Source: an uncultured Eubacterium sp. | Lineage (GTDB): Bacteria > Bacillota > Clostridia > Lachnospirales > Lachnospiraceae | Assembly (NCBI GenBank): GCA_910589595.1 | Contig: CAJUTM010000020.1 | Span: forward strand, 1-58,799 | Length of the DNA stretch: 58,799 nucleotides | Direction: 5' to 3' | Made by a program: the position numbers and the translations under genes | Notes under the pieces: model-generated | What the model saw: only the letters and a program-made list of their open reading frames with translations | The model's database searches: none | Told to the model about the DNA's origin: nothing | Part shown: piece after piece, positions 51,125 through 58,799 of the stretch | Layout of the letters: each line of letters starts with the position of its first letter | Position numbering within the stretch: the first letter of the stretch is position 1

Positions 51125-51651
51125 ACTTTTTATATTATATTTCCGACTGCATGATACCATTTGTTATTTTGTATCTGGTCGGCTATGGCATGTGCAAGAA
51201 AGTAAATATTTTTGACGAGTTTATTGAGGGGGCCAAAGACGGATTTTTAACGGTATATAAAATTATGCCCACGCTTATCGGGCTTATGGTGGGGGTCGGC
51301 ATTTTGCGGGAATCCGGTTTCATGGAATGGTTTGCCGGCCTGCTATCGCCCGTTGTCGCATTTCTGCATTTTCCGGCGGAATTGTTCTCCCTCTTTATTG
51401 TAAAAATGTTTTCCTCTTCAGCGGCCACCGGATTGCTTCTGGATGTATATAAGACGTATGGAACAGATTCGTATTTAGGTACGTTAGCTTCGGTTCTCAT
51501 GAGCTGTTCGGAAACCATCTTCTATACGATGAGCGTTTACTTTATGACGGCGAAAGTGACAAAGAGCCGCTATACTCTTGCGGGAGCGTTGGTTGCGACT
51601 TTTGCCGGAGCGGCGGCGTCCATTTTCTTAGTGTCACTGAATGTAATGTAA
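51121..51651 (+). CDS. spmB: Spore maturation protein B
   Basis: The 176-residue partner of SpmA starts at TTG 51121, overlapping the spmA stop (TTGA), with AAAGGGGG upstream. It shows the matching Gate-type domain: DEFIEGAKDGFLTVYKIMPT, then IGLMVGVGILRESGFMEWFA and SSSAATGLLLDVYKTYGTDS, and SVLMSCSETIFYTMSVYFMT. Both proteins act in the forespore membrane during late sporulation; their presence indicates a spore former or a recent descendant. Confidence 0.9.
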   Translation: MNFLYYISDCMIPFVILYLVGYGMCKKVNIFDEFIEGAKDGFLTVYKIMPTLIGLMVGVGILRESGFMEWFAGLLSPVVAFLHFPAELFSLFIVKMFSSSAATGLLLDVYKTYGTDSYLGTLASVLMSCSETIFYTMSVYFMTAKVTKSRYTLAGALVATFAGAAASIFLVSLNVM

Positions 51652-51670
51652 ACCATATATACAAAAATGG

Positions 51671-51699
51671 TTGACATTAGAAGCGGGCGGCGGTATACT
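51671..51699 (+). promoter_or_regulatory. bioY promoter
   Basis: Consensus TTGACA (51671-51676), a 17-bp spacer and TATACT (51694-51699). No inverted BirA operator of the TGTTAAC-N15-GTTAACA kind is visible. Confidence 0.8.
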
Positions 51700-51737
51700 A
51701 CGGTTAAGAAAAAAGATACATAAGGGAGGATTCTAAA

Positions 51738-52295
51738 ATGGAAAACAAAGGGAAACGATGGGATACAAAAAATATGGTGTTGATGGCGCTTTTTGCCGGC
51801 ATCACATGCGTACTGGCGCCGTTGTCAGTGCCAATCGGGCCGGTTCCGATATCCTTGACGAATCTCGTAATCTATTTTAGTATATTTATATTGGGATGGC
51901 GGAGAGCGACGATTACTTATCTTGTCTATCTGCTTATCGGCATGGCAGGACTGCCCGTATTTTCCGGTTTTGAGAGCGGCGTCGGGAAATTCGCAGGGCC
52001 GACGGGAGGGTATCTCGTCGGATTTATATTGATGACGATAGTGAGCGGTTTGTTTATTCAGGTACGGGCAGACAAAGCGTGGTTGAGAAACGTAATCAGC
52101 TTTACCGGCATGGTAGTGGGAACAGCGGTTGCTTATGTTTTTGGAACTGTTTGGTTTTGCTTTTCGACGGGGAGCGGAGTTTGGGCTGCGCTGCTGATTT
52201 GCGTATTCCCTTTTATAATCGGTGATATCGTGAAGATGGCACTGGCAATAGCGGTGGCGCCGGTGATAGCCGCGAGGATTGAAAAAATCACATAG
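51738..52295 (+). CDS. bioY: Biotin transporter substrate-binding subunit BioY
   Basis: The 185-residue protein is the S component of an ECF biotin transporter. The BioY pattern is clear: MALFAGITCVLAPLSVPIGP, PVPISLTNLVIYFSIFILGW, GMAGLPVFSGFESGVGKFAG followed by PTGGYLVGF, and six helices. The energising EcfAT module is not in the window and is probably shared elsewhere. The start ATG 51738 follows AAGGGAGGA. The beta-lactamase-like gene starts 20 bp after it. Confidence 0.93.
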   Translation: MENKGKRWDTKNMVLMALFAGITCVLAPLSVPIGPVPISLTNLVIYFSIFILGWRRATITYLVYLLIGMAGLPVFSGFESGVGKFAGPTGGYLVGFILMTIVSGLFIQVRADKAWLRNVISFTGMVVGTAVAYVFGTVWFCFSTGSGVWAALLICVFPFIIGDIVKMALAIAVAPVIAARIEKIT

Positions 52296-52315
52296 ACACA
52301 TTTGGAGAATAGAAG

Positions 52316-53308
52316 ATGAGAGACAGAACGGAAATAAAACGGCAAATGAAGCGCCATTTGCAGGCGTTATACGAACAGAAAAAAATTACGGGAGCAAGAT
52401 TTTGCATTTCGTGGCGGGGAGAGAAAATTGCGGAAAGCGAATTGGGATTAGCGGATTATTATGTGGATATGCAATCGGTTACGAAAATGTTTACGGCAGC
52501 CGCCATTCTTCAGCTATGCGAACAGGGGGCTTTATATCTCCATGATTCGGTGGCGAAGTTTATATCGGAATTTGCCCGCCCGCCCTTTTCGCAAATTACT
52601 GTTTTGCAACTATTAACACACACATCAGGATTGGCGGCAGTACCGGCTGCATTTCCGGAGCGTAGTATGGATTGGGAGGCGCAAATCGGCGATGACGTCC
52701 GTGCCGAATGGATTCCCGCTATTTTGAAACAGGGATTGTTTTATCGCTCGGGCACGAGATGGGAGTACTCAAAAGCAGGATTTTGCATTCTTGGTGAACT
52801 GATACAGCGTATCACGAAACAAAAGGCAGAAAAATATATACGGGAACAGATACTTTTGCCCTGCGAGATGAAAGAGAGCTATTGGAGAGCCGGGGACGGA
52901 GGCATTTGGGAGGTGATTCCAAATACGGCAGCTGGCCTCTTTGCACCGATTGGTGAGTTGGTGCAGTTTGGTATGATGTTAGCCGCAGGCGGTGTATATA
53001 AAGGGCGCAGAGTGCTCAAAGAAACATCGGTGTTAAAGCTGGAGGAGAATCAACTGCCGGATGGAATGAGGGATTTTTGCTGGGACCATGACGGCAGACC
53101 TGTTGCCTATGGGGCGGGGTGTCCGATTTTGTATCCTTATGGAGAGGGGACGATTTATCACGAGGGAGCGGGAGGTACAATGTTATTAATAAACCGCAAA
53201 GAAAGATTGTCAGCCGCATGGAGCGCGCCTTTTCCTAATCGGGATGAGTGGTGTGACGAGGCAATGATAGGAACTGCGATTCACCTTATGGGTGAATTTT
53301 TTTCGTGA
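52316..53308 (+). CDS. Serine beta-lactamase-like hydrolase (class C/PBP4* family)
   Basis: The 330-residue protein has the SxxK nucleophile in MQSVTKMFTAA (Ser54-Lys57), a second motif EYSKAGFCILGEL where the usual Y-x-N is Y-S-K, and the third motif region IYHEGAGGTMLLIN. Family members are esterases, D-amino peptidases or beta-lactamases. The N-to-K change at the second motif is unusual and may change activity. No signal peptide is visible, so the protein is probably cytoplasmic, unlike antibiotic-resistance enzymes. It follows bioY by 20 bp. Confidence 0.8.
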   Translation: MRDRTEIKRQMKRHLQALYEQKKITGARFCISWRGEKIAESELGLADYYVDMQSVTKMFTAAAILQLCEQGALYLHDSVAKFISEFARPPFSQITVLQLLTHTSGLAAVPAAFPERSMDWEAQIGDDVRAEWIPAILKQGLFYRSGTRWEYSKAGFCILGELIQRITKQKAEKYIREQILLPCEMKESYWRAGDGGIWEVIPNTAAGLFAPIGELVQFGMMLAAGGVYKGRRVLKETSVLKLEENQLPDGMRDFCWDHDGRPVAYGAGCPILYPYGEGTIYHEGAGGTMLLINRKERLSAAWSAPFPNRDEWCDEAMIGTAIHLMGEFFS

Positions 53309-53368
53309 ATGTCGTTATTGTACAATTACGGCCATACTTATACAATAATTAAAATAGAGGAGAAGTAG

Positions 53369-54463
53369 ATGGAGCAAAAGTTAAAAATAGAAATTAAAGA
53401 ACTTCGCAAACGGCAGGGAATGACACAGAAAGAATTAGCTGAGAAAATGCAGGTATCTTTTCAGGCGGTTAGCAAGTGGGAAAACGGAGTTAATATGCCG
53501 GATATTACTCATATTCCAAGACTGATTGATATTTTTGGCGTAAGTGCCGACGAGCTTCTTGGTTTGCAGCCACGCAAAAAGCAGGAATGGCGGAAGTTTG
53601 ACAGCAACGAATATTGGAATAAAAACCGTAAATTATTCGAAGTCTGGAAGTCGCTTTATTGGAATGACGACTATTTTTCTTTTCTGGTAAGTGATGTGTG
53701 GAAGTTAAACCGGCCAATGGACATCCTTGATTTTGGATGCGGATATGGTTTTTTGGGAATGAAATTTCTGCCGCTGCTTCCAGAGAAAAGCAGTTATACG
53801 GGAATTGAACTCGATTCCCGTGAGATAGAGAGAGCAGAAAATATTTTTAAGGCGACGCCTTATGAGCACCGCTTTATCCGGCAGAACATCTATGAGTTTC
53901 ATCCGCAAAAAAAGTATGATATTGTAGTGGCGCTGTATCTGTTGTCCTATGTAAAGCATCCGCAGCAGATTTTGGAAAAGATGAAAGCATGTTTGAAACC
54001 GGATGGTCTGCTGATTGTCATTGATTCCAATATGGCGGTAGAGCAGGCGGGTTTTTTTGCCGGCCTGGAACAGGAAGAAAATGATTTCCAGCGTCCGGAT
54101 TTTACTCCCGTATGGGAAAACGAAACTTTTCACCGTGAGAGGGATTTCCGTATGGGAACAAGGCTTCCATACTTATTTAAAAAGTGCGGTATGAAAAACA
54201 TTGAAGCCAGAATAAGCGATAGGGTTATGATATACGATTCGGGAGATAAAGAAAATGAGAGATTCAATCATACTTTTCGCTATGTTTATGAAAACGAGGA
54301 CTCTTTTCAGGGAGGAAAGGACTACTTTTTAACCCGCGGGGCAAGTTATCAAAGAGCATGTGAATATGTCGATTATTATAAAAAAATAAAGAACTATTTC
54401 GATTCCGACGATTCATTTGCAGTAAAAACATCCGGATTGTATTTTGTGTACGCTAGTTTATGA
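53369..54463 (+). CDS. XRE HTH/SAM-methyltransferase fusion protein
   Basis: The 364-residue product starts at ATG 53369 behind AGAGGAGAAG. Residues 8-66 are an XRE helix-turn-helix (ELRKRQGMTQKELAEKMQVS, then FQAVSKWENGVNMPDI), and residues 110-230 are a class I SAM methyltransferase with motif I ILDFGCGYGFLG (119-130), the acidic loop IELDSREIERA and DIVVALYLLSYV. The remaining 130 residues are of unknown fold. A DNA-binding domain fused to a small-molecule type methyltransferase suggests a regulator whose activity is linked to SAM, or a methyltransferase that controls its own operon. It abuts two ABC half-transporters. Confidence 0.85.
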   Translation: MEQKLKIEIKELRKRQGMTQKELAEKMQVSFQAVSKWENGVNMPDITHIPRLIDIFGVSADELLGLQPRKKQEWRKFDSNEYWNKNRKLFEVWKSLYWNDDYFSFLVSDVWKLNRPMDILDFGCGYGFLGMKFLPLLPEKSSYTGIELDSREIERAENIFKATPYEHRFIRQNIYEFHPQKKYDIVVALYLLSYVKHPQQILEKMKACLKPDGLLIVIDSNMAVEQAGFFAGLEQEENDFQRPDFTPVWENETFHRERDFRMGTRLPYLFKKCGMKNIEARISDRVMIYDSGDKENERFNHTFRYVYENEDSFQGGKDYFLTRGASYQRACEYVDYYKKIKNYFDSDDSFAVKTSGLYFVYASL

Positions 54464-54510
54464 GATGCCTGACCTGCTTTTGGATATGCGGGGAAAGGAC
54501 GACAGCTATT

Positions 54511-56340
54511 GTGAAAAAGAAAGACAGTTTTACCGGAAAGATTTTAAGAAATAATTTGTATGCCGTAAAGCAGGCGATGACAATTTCAAAAAAGAGAGTG
54601 ATATGTTCCATTATCAAACGTTCCATTGAATATTTTCTATGGGTTTTTTACAGCGCCTTTTTCGTGCGGTTTATCTTGGACGCATTAGAAGAAAAAAGGC
54701 CGCTGCGGGAAATCCTCACAGCGATACTGCTCATAGGGGGCGTAAGTTTGATTTTGGAACTTTTTTTGTACTATTGTGACAATGTACTGTTTCCGTGCTG
54801 GAACATAAAGATTTTTCATCATCTTTACAATAAAATATACCGCAAGGCAGAAAATGTTGAACTTGCGTGTTATGAAGATAATCGTTTTTATGATAAATTT
54901 TCGACAGCTTTGGATGATATGGGAACGCAATTGTGCAACTGTATTGATAATATGAGTACGGTTATTAGCGGAATATTTGGAGGAATACTTGCCTGTTATA
55001 CGATGGTGGAAATTGCTCCGTTGACAATTATTTTTCTGGCGGCGCCCCTGTTGGGCAATTTTTTCTTTGCCCCTAAGATGAACCGAATCTTTTATGAAAG
55101 ATATCAGGATGGCGTGCCGTTCCAGAGAAAGCTGGATTATGTCAACCGTATTATGTACTTAAAGGAATATGCCAAAGAATTTCGCCTCTCCCGCATCTAT
55201 CGTGTAGTAAAGGAACAATATACACAGGCGACGGATGGAAAGGCAGGGATATGGAAGAAATATTTTAAGAAAGGCTTTCCTCTTGGAATGCTGCAGTACT
55301 TCTTTTCTTATATTGTCATTTTTGAGGGGGTTCTGTTATATGGGGCATGGCAGGCGATAGTTCCGGCAAACCCGACATTGACGTTTTCGCAAATGGCAGT
55401 TTTAACGAGCGTCATGGTTACTGCCTCATGGGTCTGGGTGCAGGTAATTCAGGCTATTAACCGCAGTACGGAAAGCAGTCTGCTAGTCGATAATTTGCGG
55501 GAGTTTCTTGAATATGAGGAGAAAATTCCCGAAGATGGCGGGGGCATTTTACCGGATTCGTACATACATTCTATCGAGTTTTGTCATGTGAGTTTTTCCT
55601 ATCAGAAAGATATTCCTGTACTGCAGGATGTATCGTTTCATGTAAAAGACGGAGAAAGCCTTGTTCTGGCAGGGCACAACGGGGCGGGAAAGAGTACGGT
55701 TATAAAACTGCTGCTCCGTCTCTATGAGCCAACGGCGGGGGTTATCCGAGTGAACGGCAGGGATATCCGCGAATATAAGCTGTCAGCCTACCGCAGTCTG
55801 TTTGCCTGTGCGTTTCAGGATGGCGCTCTTTTGCCGGGGACGGTTCGCTACAATATTCTTATGGGCCGGCAGGAGAGCGATGAAGAGGTTGTGAACGCCT
55901 TGCAAAAAGCGGGCATTTACGAGAAAATCCGCAATCTTCCGCGGGGGATTGACACACCGCTTACGAAAGAATTTGATGAGGACGGCACGTTGCTGTCCGG
56001 AGGAGAGTGTCAGAAAATTGTTGTGGCCAGAGCATTTGCGGCGCATTGTTCGGCAGCGATTTTTGATGAGCCGTCGTCTGCGCTTGACCCGATTGCAGAA
56101 CATGAGCTGTTTACACACATTTTACAAGAGACGAAAGGCAAAATCCGTATTTTGATTTCTCACCGTCTATCCTGTGTAAAAAATGCGGATTCGGTACTTT
56201 TGTTTGAGAAAGGGAAAAAGGTGGAAGAGGGTACGCATGAGTCTTTAATGCGCGCAGACGGAAGTTATGCGCAGATGTACCGGATACAGGAAAGAAACTA
56301 TTTTGCCCTTGATGAAGAGGAGGTTGTTTCTGATGAGTGA
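54511..56340 (+). CDS. ABC exporter half-transporter (first of a pair)
   Basis: I start at GTG 54511 with AAGGA upstream; an in-frame ATG at 54460 overlaps the methyltransferase stop but has no ribosome site and adds 17 odd residues. The 609-residue protein has a TMD of about six helices in residues 35-330 and an NBD with Walker A GHNGAGKST (about 388-396), signature LSGGECQK, Walker B AAIFDEPSSALD and H-loop ISHRLS. It belongs to the multidrug/peptide/lipid exporter type (ABCB). With the next gene it probably makes a heterodimer. Confidence 0.9.
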   Translation: MKKKDSFTGKILRNNLYAVKQAMTISKKRVICSIIKRSIEYFLWVFYSAFFVRFILDALEEKRPLREILTAILLIGGVSLILELFLYYCDNVLFPCWNIKIFHHLYNKIYRKAENVELACYEDNRFYDKFSTALDDMGTQLCNCIDNMSTVISGIFGGILACYTMVEIAPLTIIFLAAPLLGNFFFAPKMNRIFYERYQDGVPFQRKLDYVNRIMYLKEYAKEFRLSRIYRVVKEQYTQATDGKAGIWKKYFKKGFPLGMLQYFFSYIVIFEGVLLYGAWQAIVPANPTLTFSQMAVLTSVMVTASWVWVQVIQAINRSTESSLLVDNLREFLEYEEKIPEDGGGILPDSYIHSIEFCHVSFSYQKDIPVLQDVSFHVKDGESLVLAGHNGAGKSTVIKLLLRLYEPTAGVIRVNGRDIREYKLSAYRSLFACAFQDGALLPGTVRYNILMGRQESDEEVVNALQKAGIYEKIRNLPRGIDTPLTKEFDEDGTLLSGGECQKIVVARAFAAHCSAAIFDEPSSALDPIAEHELFTHILQETKGKIRILISHRLSCVKNADSVLLFEKGKKVEEGTHESLMRADGSYAQMYRIQERNYFALDEEEVVSDE

Positions 56341-58144
56341 GAAGAAAAGACGCGGAAGCAAAATGAGAAATATATGCTCTAATGTTTATTTCATTATCCG
56401 GCTATTTTTTCGGGCGACGCCAATCTATGGTTTTAGCATTATTGTGGAGGCGGTTCGGCATAATTTAGTTAATTTTTTAGAGCAGACGATATGCGTCTGG
56501 TTGATATTGGACTTTATCGAGACGGGGAAACCATATTCACATGTTTTGTATGTAGTGGGATTGTTTTTAATTCTTGATGTTGCAGCGGCAGCAGTCAGTA
56601 ATTTGTATGAGCAGCGAATTAAACTGCGGTATCTGCCTGTCGCGCAGAAAGCATTAAAGTCGATGCTTTATGACAAGGCGGAACAAGTAGATTTGTCCTG
56701 TTATGACGACGCGGAGTATTATGATGATTTCATGTTGTCTATAGCGGAGTCTGACAATGCCATCAGCCGGGCAGAAAACCTGCTGCGGATGATTTTTGGA
56801 AGCGCTACCGTACTTATCTGTTACGGCACATTTTTTATAACACAGGATGTTACTTCTGTTCTCTTTGTCCTCTTATCTTTTATCTTGCGGACAATCGTAT
56901 CAAACTGCTTAAACAAGTGGAGGTATCGAATCCGTCAGGAAGAGAATCCGCTGGAGCGCAAGCGGGAGTGCGTCAAACGCATTTTTTATCTGCGGCAGTA
57001 TGCCAAAGAACTGCGCCTTAACAAAGAGGCGTCGGCTGTTATGCATGACGAGTTTAATCGAATTAATGAGGAGTTATACGCTGTCCGCAAGCGCATGGGA
57101 TTCAAATGTTTTTTGCTGGATTTCACAGCCAAATATCTCGTTTCGGATTTTGCACTGGATATCGTGTACGTGCTGTATCTGATATTGAAAGTCGTAATCC
57201 ATCAGACGATTTCTCTGAGCGGGGTAGTCGTTCTCTATAATTCGGCGGCGAATTTGCGGCGCGGTTTCGCCATGGTTGTGGATTTGGGGCCGTATGCGCT
57301 GGAGACATCTCTCTATGTCGAAAAAATACGTTCTTTTTTAGGGAGAGAGAGCAGGATAGAAAATAAAAAAATGCGTGACATACCAGAGGGAGTGGCTACA
57401 ATTGAATGCCGTAACGTTTCCTTTGGTTATCAAAAAGATAAGCTCATACTAAAACAGATTAACCTGACGCTCCGGCCAAAAGAAAAAGTGGCGTTAGTCG
57501 GCTACAACGGGGCTGGAAAGACAACGCTCATCAAGTTGCTGCTGCGGCTGTATGACCCGACAGACGGAGTTATTTTGTTGAATGGCAATGACATAAGAGA
57601 ATATGACGTCAATGAATATCGTCGTTACATAGGAGTGGTATTTCAGGATTTCCAGTTGTTTGCCGCAACAGTGTCGGAAAATATTGTTATGGACAAAATG
57701 AGGAAAGAGTACGAGCCATCGGTGTTAGCGTCCGTTCGCAAGAGCGGTTTCCATGAGAAGCTGAAGACACTGCCAAAGGGAATCGCACAGGAACTGACAA
57801 GGGAATTTTGTGAAGACGGAGTGGAGCTCTCGGGAGGGGAAAGACAAAAACTTGCCGTAGCGAGAGCATTCTATAAAAATGCGGGCGTCGTTTTCTTAGA
57901 TGAACCCTCTTCTTCACTGGACCCATTAGCCGAATATCAATTGAACGAGGCAATGAAAGAAGTGGCAAAAGAAAAGACAGTCCTGCTAATCTCCCATCGG
58001 CTTTCGACAACAAGAAATGCTGATATCATCTATGTTATGGAGCAGGGGGAAGTAGTCGAACAGGGAACACATGAGGAGCTGGCGGCAGGAGAGGGCGTCT
58101 ATGCAAGAATGTGGTCTGTGCAGGCGAATCGGTATTTGTGCTGA
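56333..58144 (+). CDS. ABC exporter half-transporter (second of a pair)
   Basis: ATG 56333 with GAGGAGG at 56317-56323 overlaps the first exporter gene by 8 bp. The 603-residue product has a six-helix TMD and an NBD with Walker A GYNGAGKTT, signature LSGGERQK, Walker B VVFLDEPSSSLD and H-loop ISHRLS. In both halves the ABC core looks complete, so neither is an evident non-catalytic partner. No biosynthetic or precursor gene is next to them, so the cargo is unknown. Confidence 0.9.
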   Translation: MSEKKRRGSKMRNICSNVYFIIRLFFRATPIYGFSIIVEAVRHNLVNFLEQTICVWLILDFIETGKPYSHVLYVVGLFLILDVAAAAVSNLYEQRIKLRYLPVAQKALKSMLYDKAEQVDLSCYDDAEYYDDFMLSIAESDNAISRAENLLRMIFGSATVLICYGTFFITQDVTSVLFVLLSFILRTIVSNCLNKWRYRIRQEENPLERKRECVKRIFYLRQYAKELRLNKEASAVMHDEFNRINEELYAVRKRMGFKCFLLDFTAKYLVSDFALDIVYVLYLILKVVIHQTISLSGVVVLYNSAANLRRGFAMVVDLGPYALETSLYVEKIRSFLGRESRIENKKMRDIPEGVATIECRNVSFGYQKDKLILKQINLTLRPKEKVALVGYNGAGKTTLIKLLLRLYDPTDGVILLNGNDIREYDVNEYRRYIGVVFQDFQLFAATVSENIVMDKMRKEYEPSVLASVRKSGFHEKLKTLPKGIAQELTREFCEDGVELSGGERQKLAVARAFYKNAGVVFLDEPSSSLDPLAEYQLNEAMKEVAKEKTVLLISHRLSTTRNADIIYVMEQGEVVEQGTHEELAAGEGVYARMWSVQANRYLC

Positions 58145-58253
58145 TGTGGTAAAGTATGAGGAACGGGAGTTTAAGAAACAGCAGGAATCGTACTTAATTA
58201 TTTCTTAAATGCGTATACAAGGTATGTTAAAATTTTTATGCGGAAAAGCCCTT

Positions 58254-58345
58254 TGACAGGGTGGTAGCCTCCCAAGCTGTCACTGTAAACTTAGCCGGTG
58301 TAATTTATGATTAGCCGGACTTACACCAGATGGGAGGTGACGCTG
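58254..58345 (+). promoter_or_regulatory. Structured 5' leader of the Hol_Tox-like toxin
   Basis: Two hairpins precede the small toxin gene: TGACAG (58254-58259) with CTGTCA (58277-58282), and GGTGTAA (58297-) with TTACACC (58321-58327). CCTCCC at 58268-58273 is fully complementary to GGGAGG (58332-58337) of the ribosome site, so the leader can hide the start, as known for type I toxin mRNAs. Confidence 0.6.
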
Positions 58346-58462
58346 ATGACAGATTATGAAACTATTATGGTTTTTCTGGGAATACTGGCTCTGCTGGTAT
58401 CTTTCGGAACTCTTCTGATAGCGTTGCTTGCCTACATAGATAGGAAGAACAAGCGAAAATAA
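58346..58462 (+). CDS. Small hydrophobic toxin-like peptide (Hol_Tox/TxpA-type)
   Basis: The 38-residue peptide begins at ATG 58346 with GGGAGGTGA five bases upstream. It reads MTDYETIMVFLGILALLVSF then GTLLIALLAYIDRKNKRK: a short polar start, one TM helix and a basic Lys/Arg tail, matching the putative holin-like toxin family related to TxpA/Fst type I toxins. A minus-strand antisense RNA is suggested at its 3' end. It should insert in the membrane when not repressed. No search was run; the call rests on length, pattern and layout. Confidence 0.75.
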   Translation: MTDYETIMVFLGILALLVSFGTLLIALLAYIDRKNKRK

Positions 58463-58506
58463 AAAATGCCTAACCTGTCGTGCAAACAGGCTAGGCGGTG
58501 TCCTTT
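58463..58506 (-). ncRNA. Candidate antisense RNA of the type I toxin
   Basis: On the minus strand TATAAT at 58512-58517 (no good -35) precedes a hairpin GCCTAGCCTGT/ACAGGTTAGGC that runs into TTTTTTATTTT. On + the same hairpin is followed by no T run, so it terminates minus transcription. The short RNA would overlap the 3' end of the toxin transcript, as RatA or RNAII do. Confidence 0.5.
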
Positions 58507-58564
58507 AGGACATTATACCTTTTGCTTGGGAGCATCCACTTTTGGAGTAGGATACTATCCGTTG

Positions 58565-58597
58565 GAGAGGCATCTGTTCCCGCAGATGCCTCTCTTT
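58565..58597 (+). terminator. Probable terminator of the toxin mRNA
   Basis: A perfect 12-bp stem GAGAGGCATCTG/CAGATGCCTCTC with a 6-nt loop, followed by only TTT. It would end the toxin transcript about 100 nt after its stop, past the antisense gene. Confidence 0.6.
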
Positions 58598-58671
58598 ACA
58601 CTCAATATAACATAGTCATGGCAGAAATTCAAGAATAGAATTTCTGCACCGTTTCCATGAATTGTGAGTGT
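58598..58671. repeat. 74-bp foldback sequence
   Basis: ACACTCA at 58598-58604 pairs with TGAGTGT at 58665-58671, CATGG with CCATG, and the core GCAGAAATTC/GAATTTCTGC is perfect (58621-58647). It resembles a small MITE or an IS200/605-type structured end. No transposase is seen. Confidence 0.5.
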
Positions 58672-58694
58672 ACCTTCATCATTTAATTTTCATT

Positions 58695-58755
58695 GTACTA
58701 GTGTCTCGTCTCGTTGATTTTAACTAATTATCAACGAGACAAGACACTAGTGTAC
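58695..58755. repeat. 61-bp inverted repeat with ACTAGT in both arms
   Basis: Arms GTACTAGTGTCTCGTCTCG... and the reverse complement ...CGAGACAAGACACTAGTGTAC (24 and 26 bp, two small differences) enclose 11 bp. There is no T tract. It shares GTACTAGT with the ends of the foldback element at 19293-19472. Nothing codes after it to 58799. Confidence 0.6.
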
Positions 58756-58799
58756 TGACACATTTACATCTAGCATAATGGTTGCTTACATAGAAGTAA

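Noticed and set aside
51652..51737. BirA operator before bioY
   Set aside because: GGTTGACA and CGGTTAAG are in direct rather than inverted orientation.
54460..54510. ATG 54460 as start of the first ABC exporter
   Set aside because: It overlaps the preceding stop but lacks a ribosome site, and the 17 added residues look unlike the family; GTG 54511 is better.
58254..58282. TTGACA at 58253-58258 as promoter of the small toxin
   Set aside because: It has no -10 element at proper distance and forms part of the leader hairpin.
1..58799. CRISPR array, prophage or complete insertion sequence
   Set aside because: No regular repeat-spacer pattern, phage structural gene, integrase or transposase was seen; only short foldback elements are present.

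Overview
The window looks like chromosome from a low-to-mid-GC Gram-positive anaerobe of the Clostridia, most like Lachnospiraceae. This rests on gene content and style: strong AGGAGG ribosome sites with frequent TTG/GTG starts, SpmA/SpmB spore genes, an NfnAB-type oxidoreductase, a Tyr T-box, lysine-rich secreted wall enzymes, and the Firmicutes yaaR-holB-ricT-trmN6-rsmI gene order. No taxonomic search was possible, so this is inference.

Region 1 (1-6,000) is an RHS/polymorphic-toxin graveyard. It holds the end of an unknown gene, an RHS core whose C-terminal tip is split off by a frameshift at an A7 tract, a second decayed RHS copy repeating 203 bp of the first, dead tip remnants, and single-TM or exported proteins placed like immunity genes. 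Region 2 (6,004-10,932) has a propeller-like lipoprotein and a complete agr-type quorum-sensing locus: LytTR regulator and GHKL kinase on +, and convergent on - an AgrB-like peptidase with a serine-type cyclic peptide precursor. An XRE regulator diverges from agrB.

Region 3 (10,997-28,600) is mostly housekeeping: pyrG on -, then ftsH, a Cof-type HAD phosphatase, uvrC and a YgiQ-type radical SAM gene on +. A 167-bp foldback element sits exactly between the convergent ends of the radical SAM gene and a class A PBP. Then come a YigZ-family gene, rarA, an L,D-transpeptidase, tRNA-Pro(CGG), and tyrS behind a Tyr T-box. Region 4 (28,600-33,200) is accessory: a broken ParE-like toxin, an AbiH-family phage-defence gene, two related small membrane proteins around lgt, and a YhfC-like membrane protein lacking the expected metal ligands.

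Region 5 (33,331-39,440) is a + strand run: Orn/Lys/Arg decarboxylase, guanylate-kinase-like gene, yaaR, holB, ricT, trmN6, rsmI. Region 6 (39,556-44,266) is a secreted transglutaminase-like protein followed by a compact pilus-like operon: a GspF/PilC platform, four small pseudopilin-like proteins and a PilT-type ATPase, with no extension ATPase, prepilin peptidase or obvious major pilin in view. Region 7 (44,356-53,308) contains nfnA-nfnB (-), an acyl-CoA synthetase overlapping a FabF-like ketosynthase, a ywmB-like gene, spmA-spmB, bioY and a serine beta-lactamase-like gene.

Region 8 (53,369-58,799) has an XRE-HTH/methyltransferase fusion overlapping or abutting two half-ABC exporters. The window ends with a 38-residue Hol_Tox/TxpA-like hydrophobic peptide that has the layout of a type I toxin-antitoxin locus, followed by two foldback elements. 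No CRISPR array, rRNA, transposase or phage structural gene was seen.
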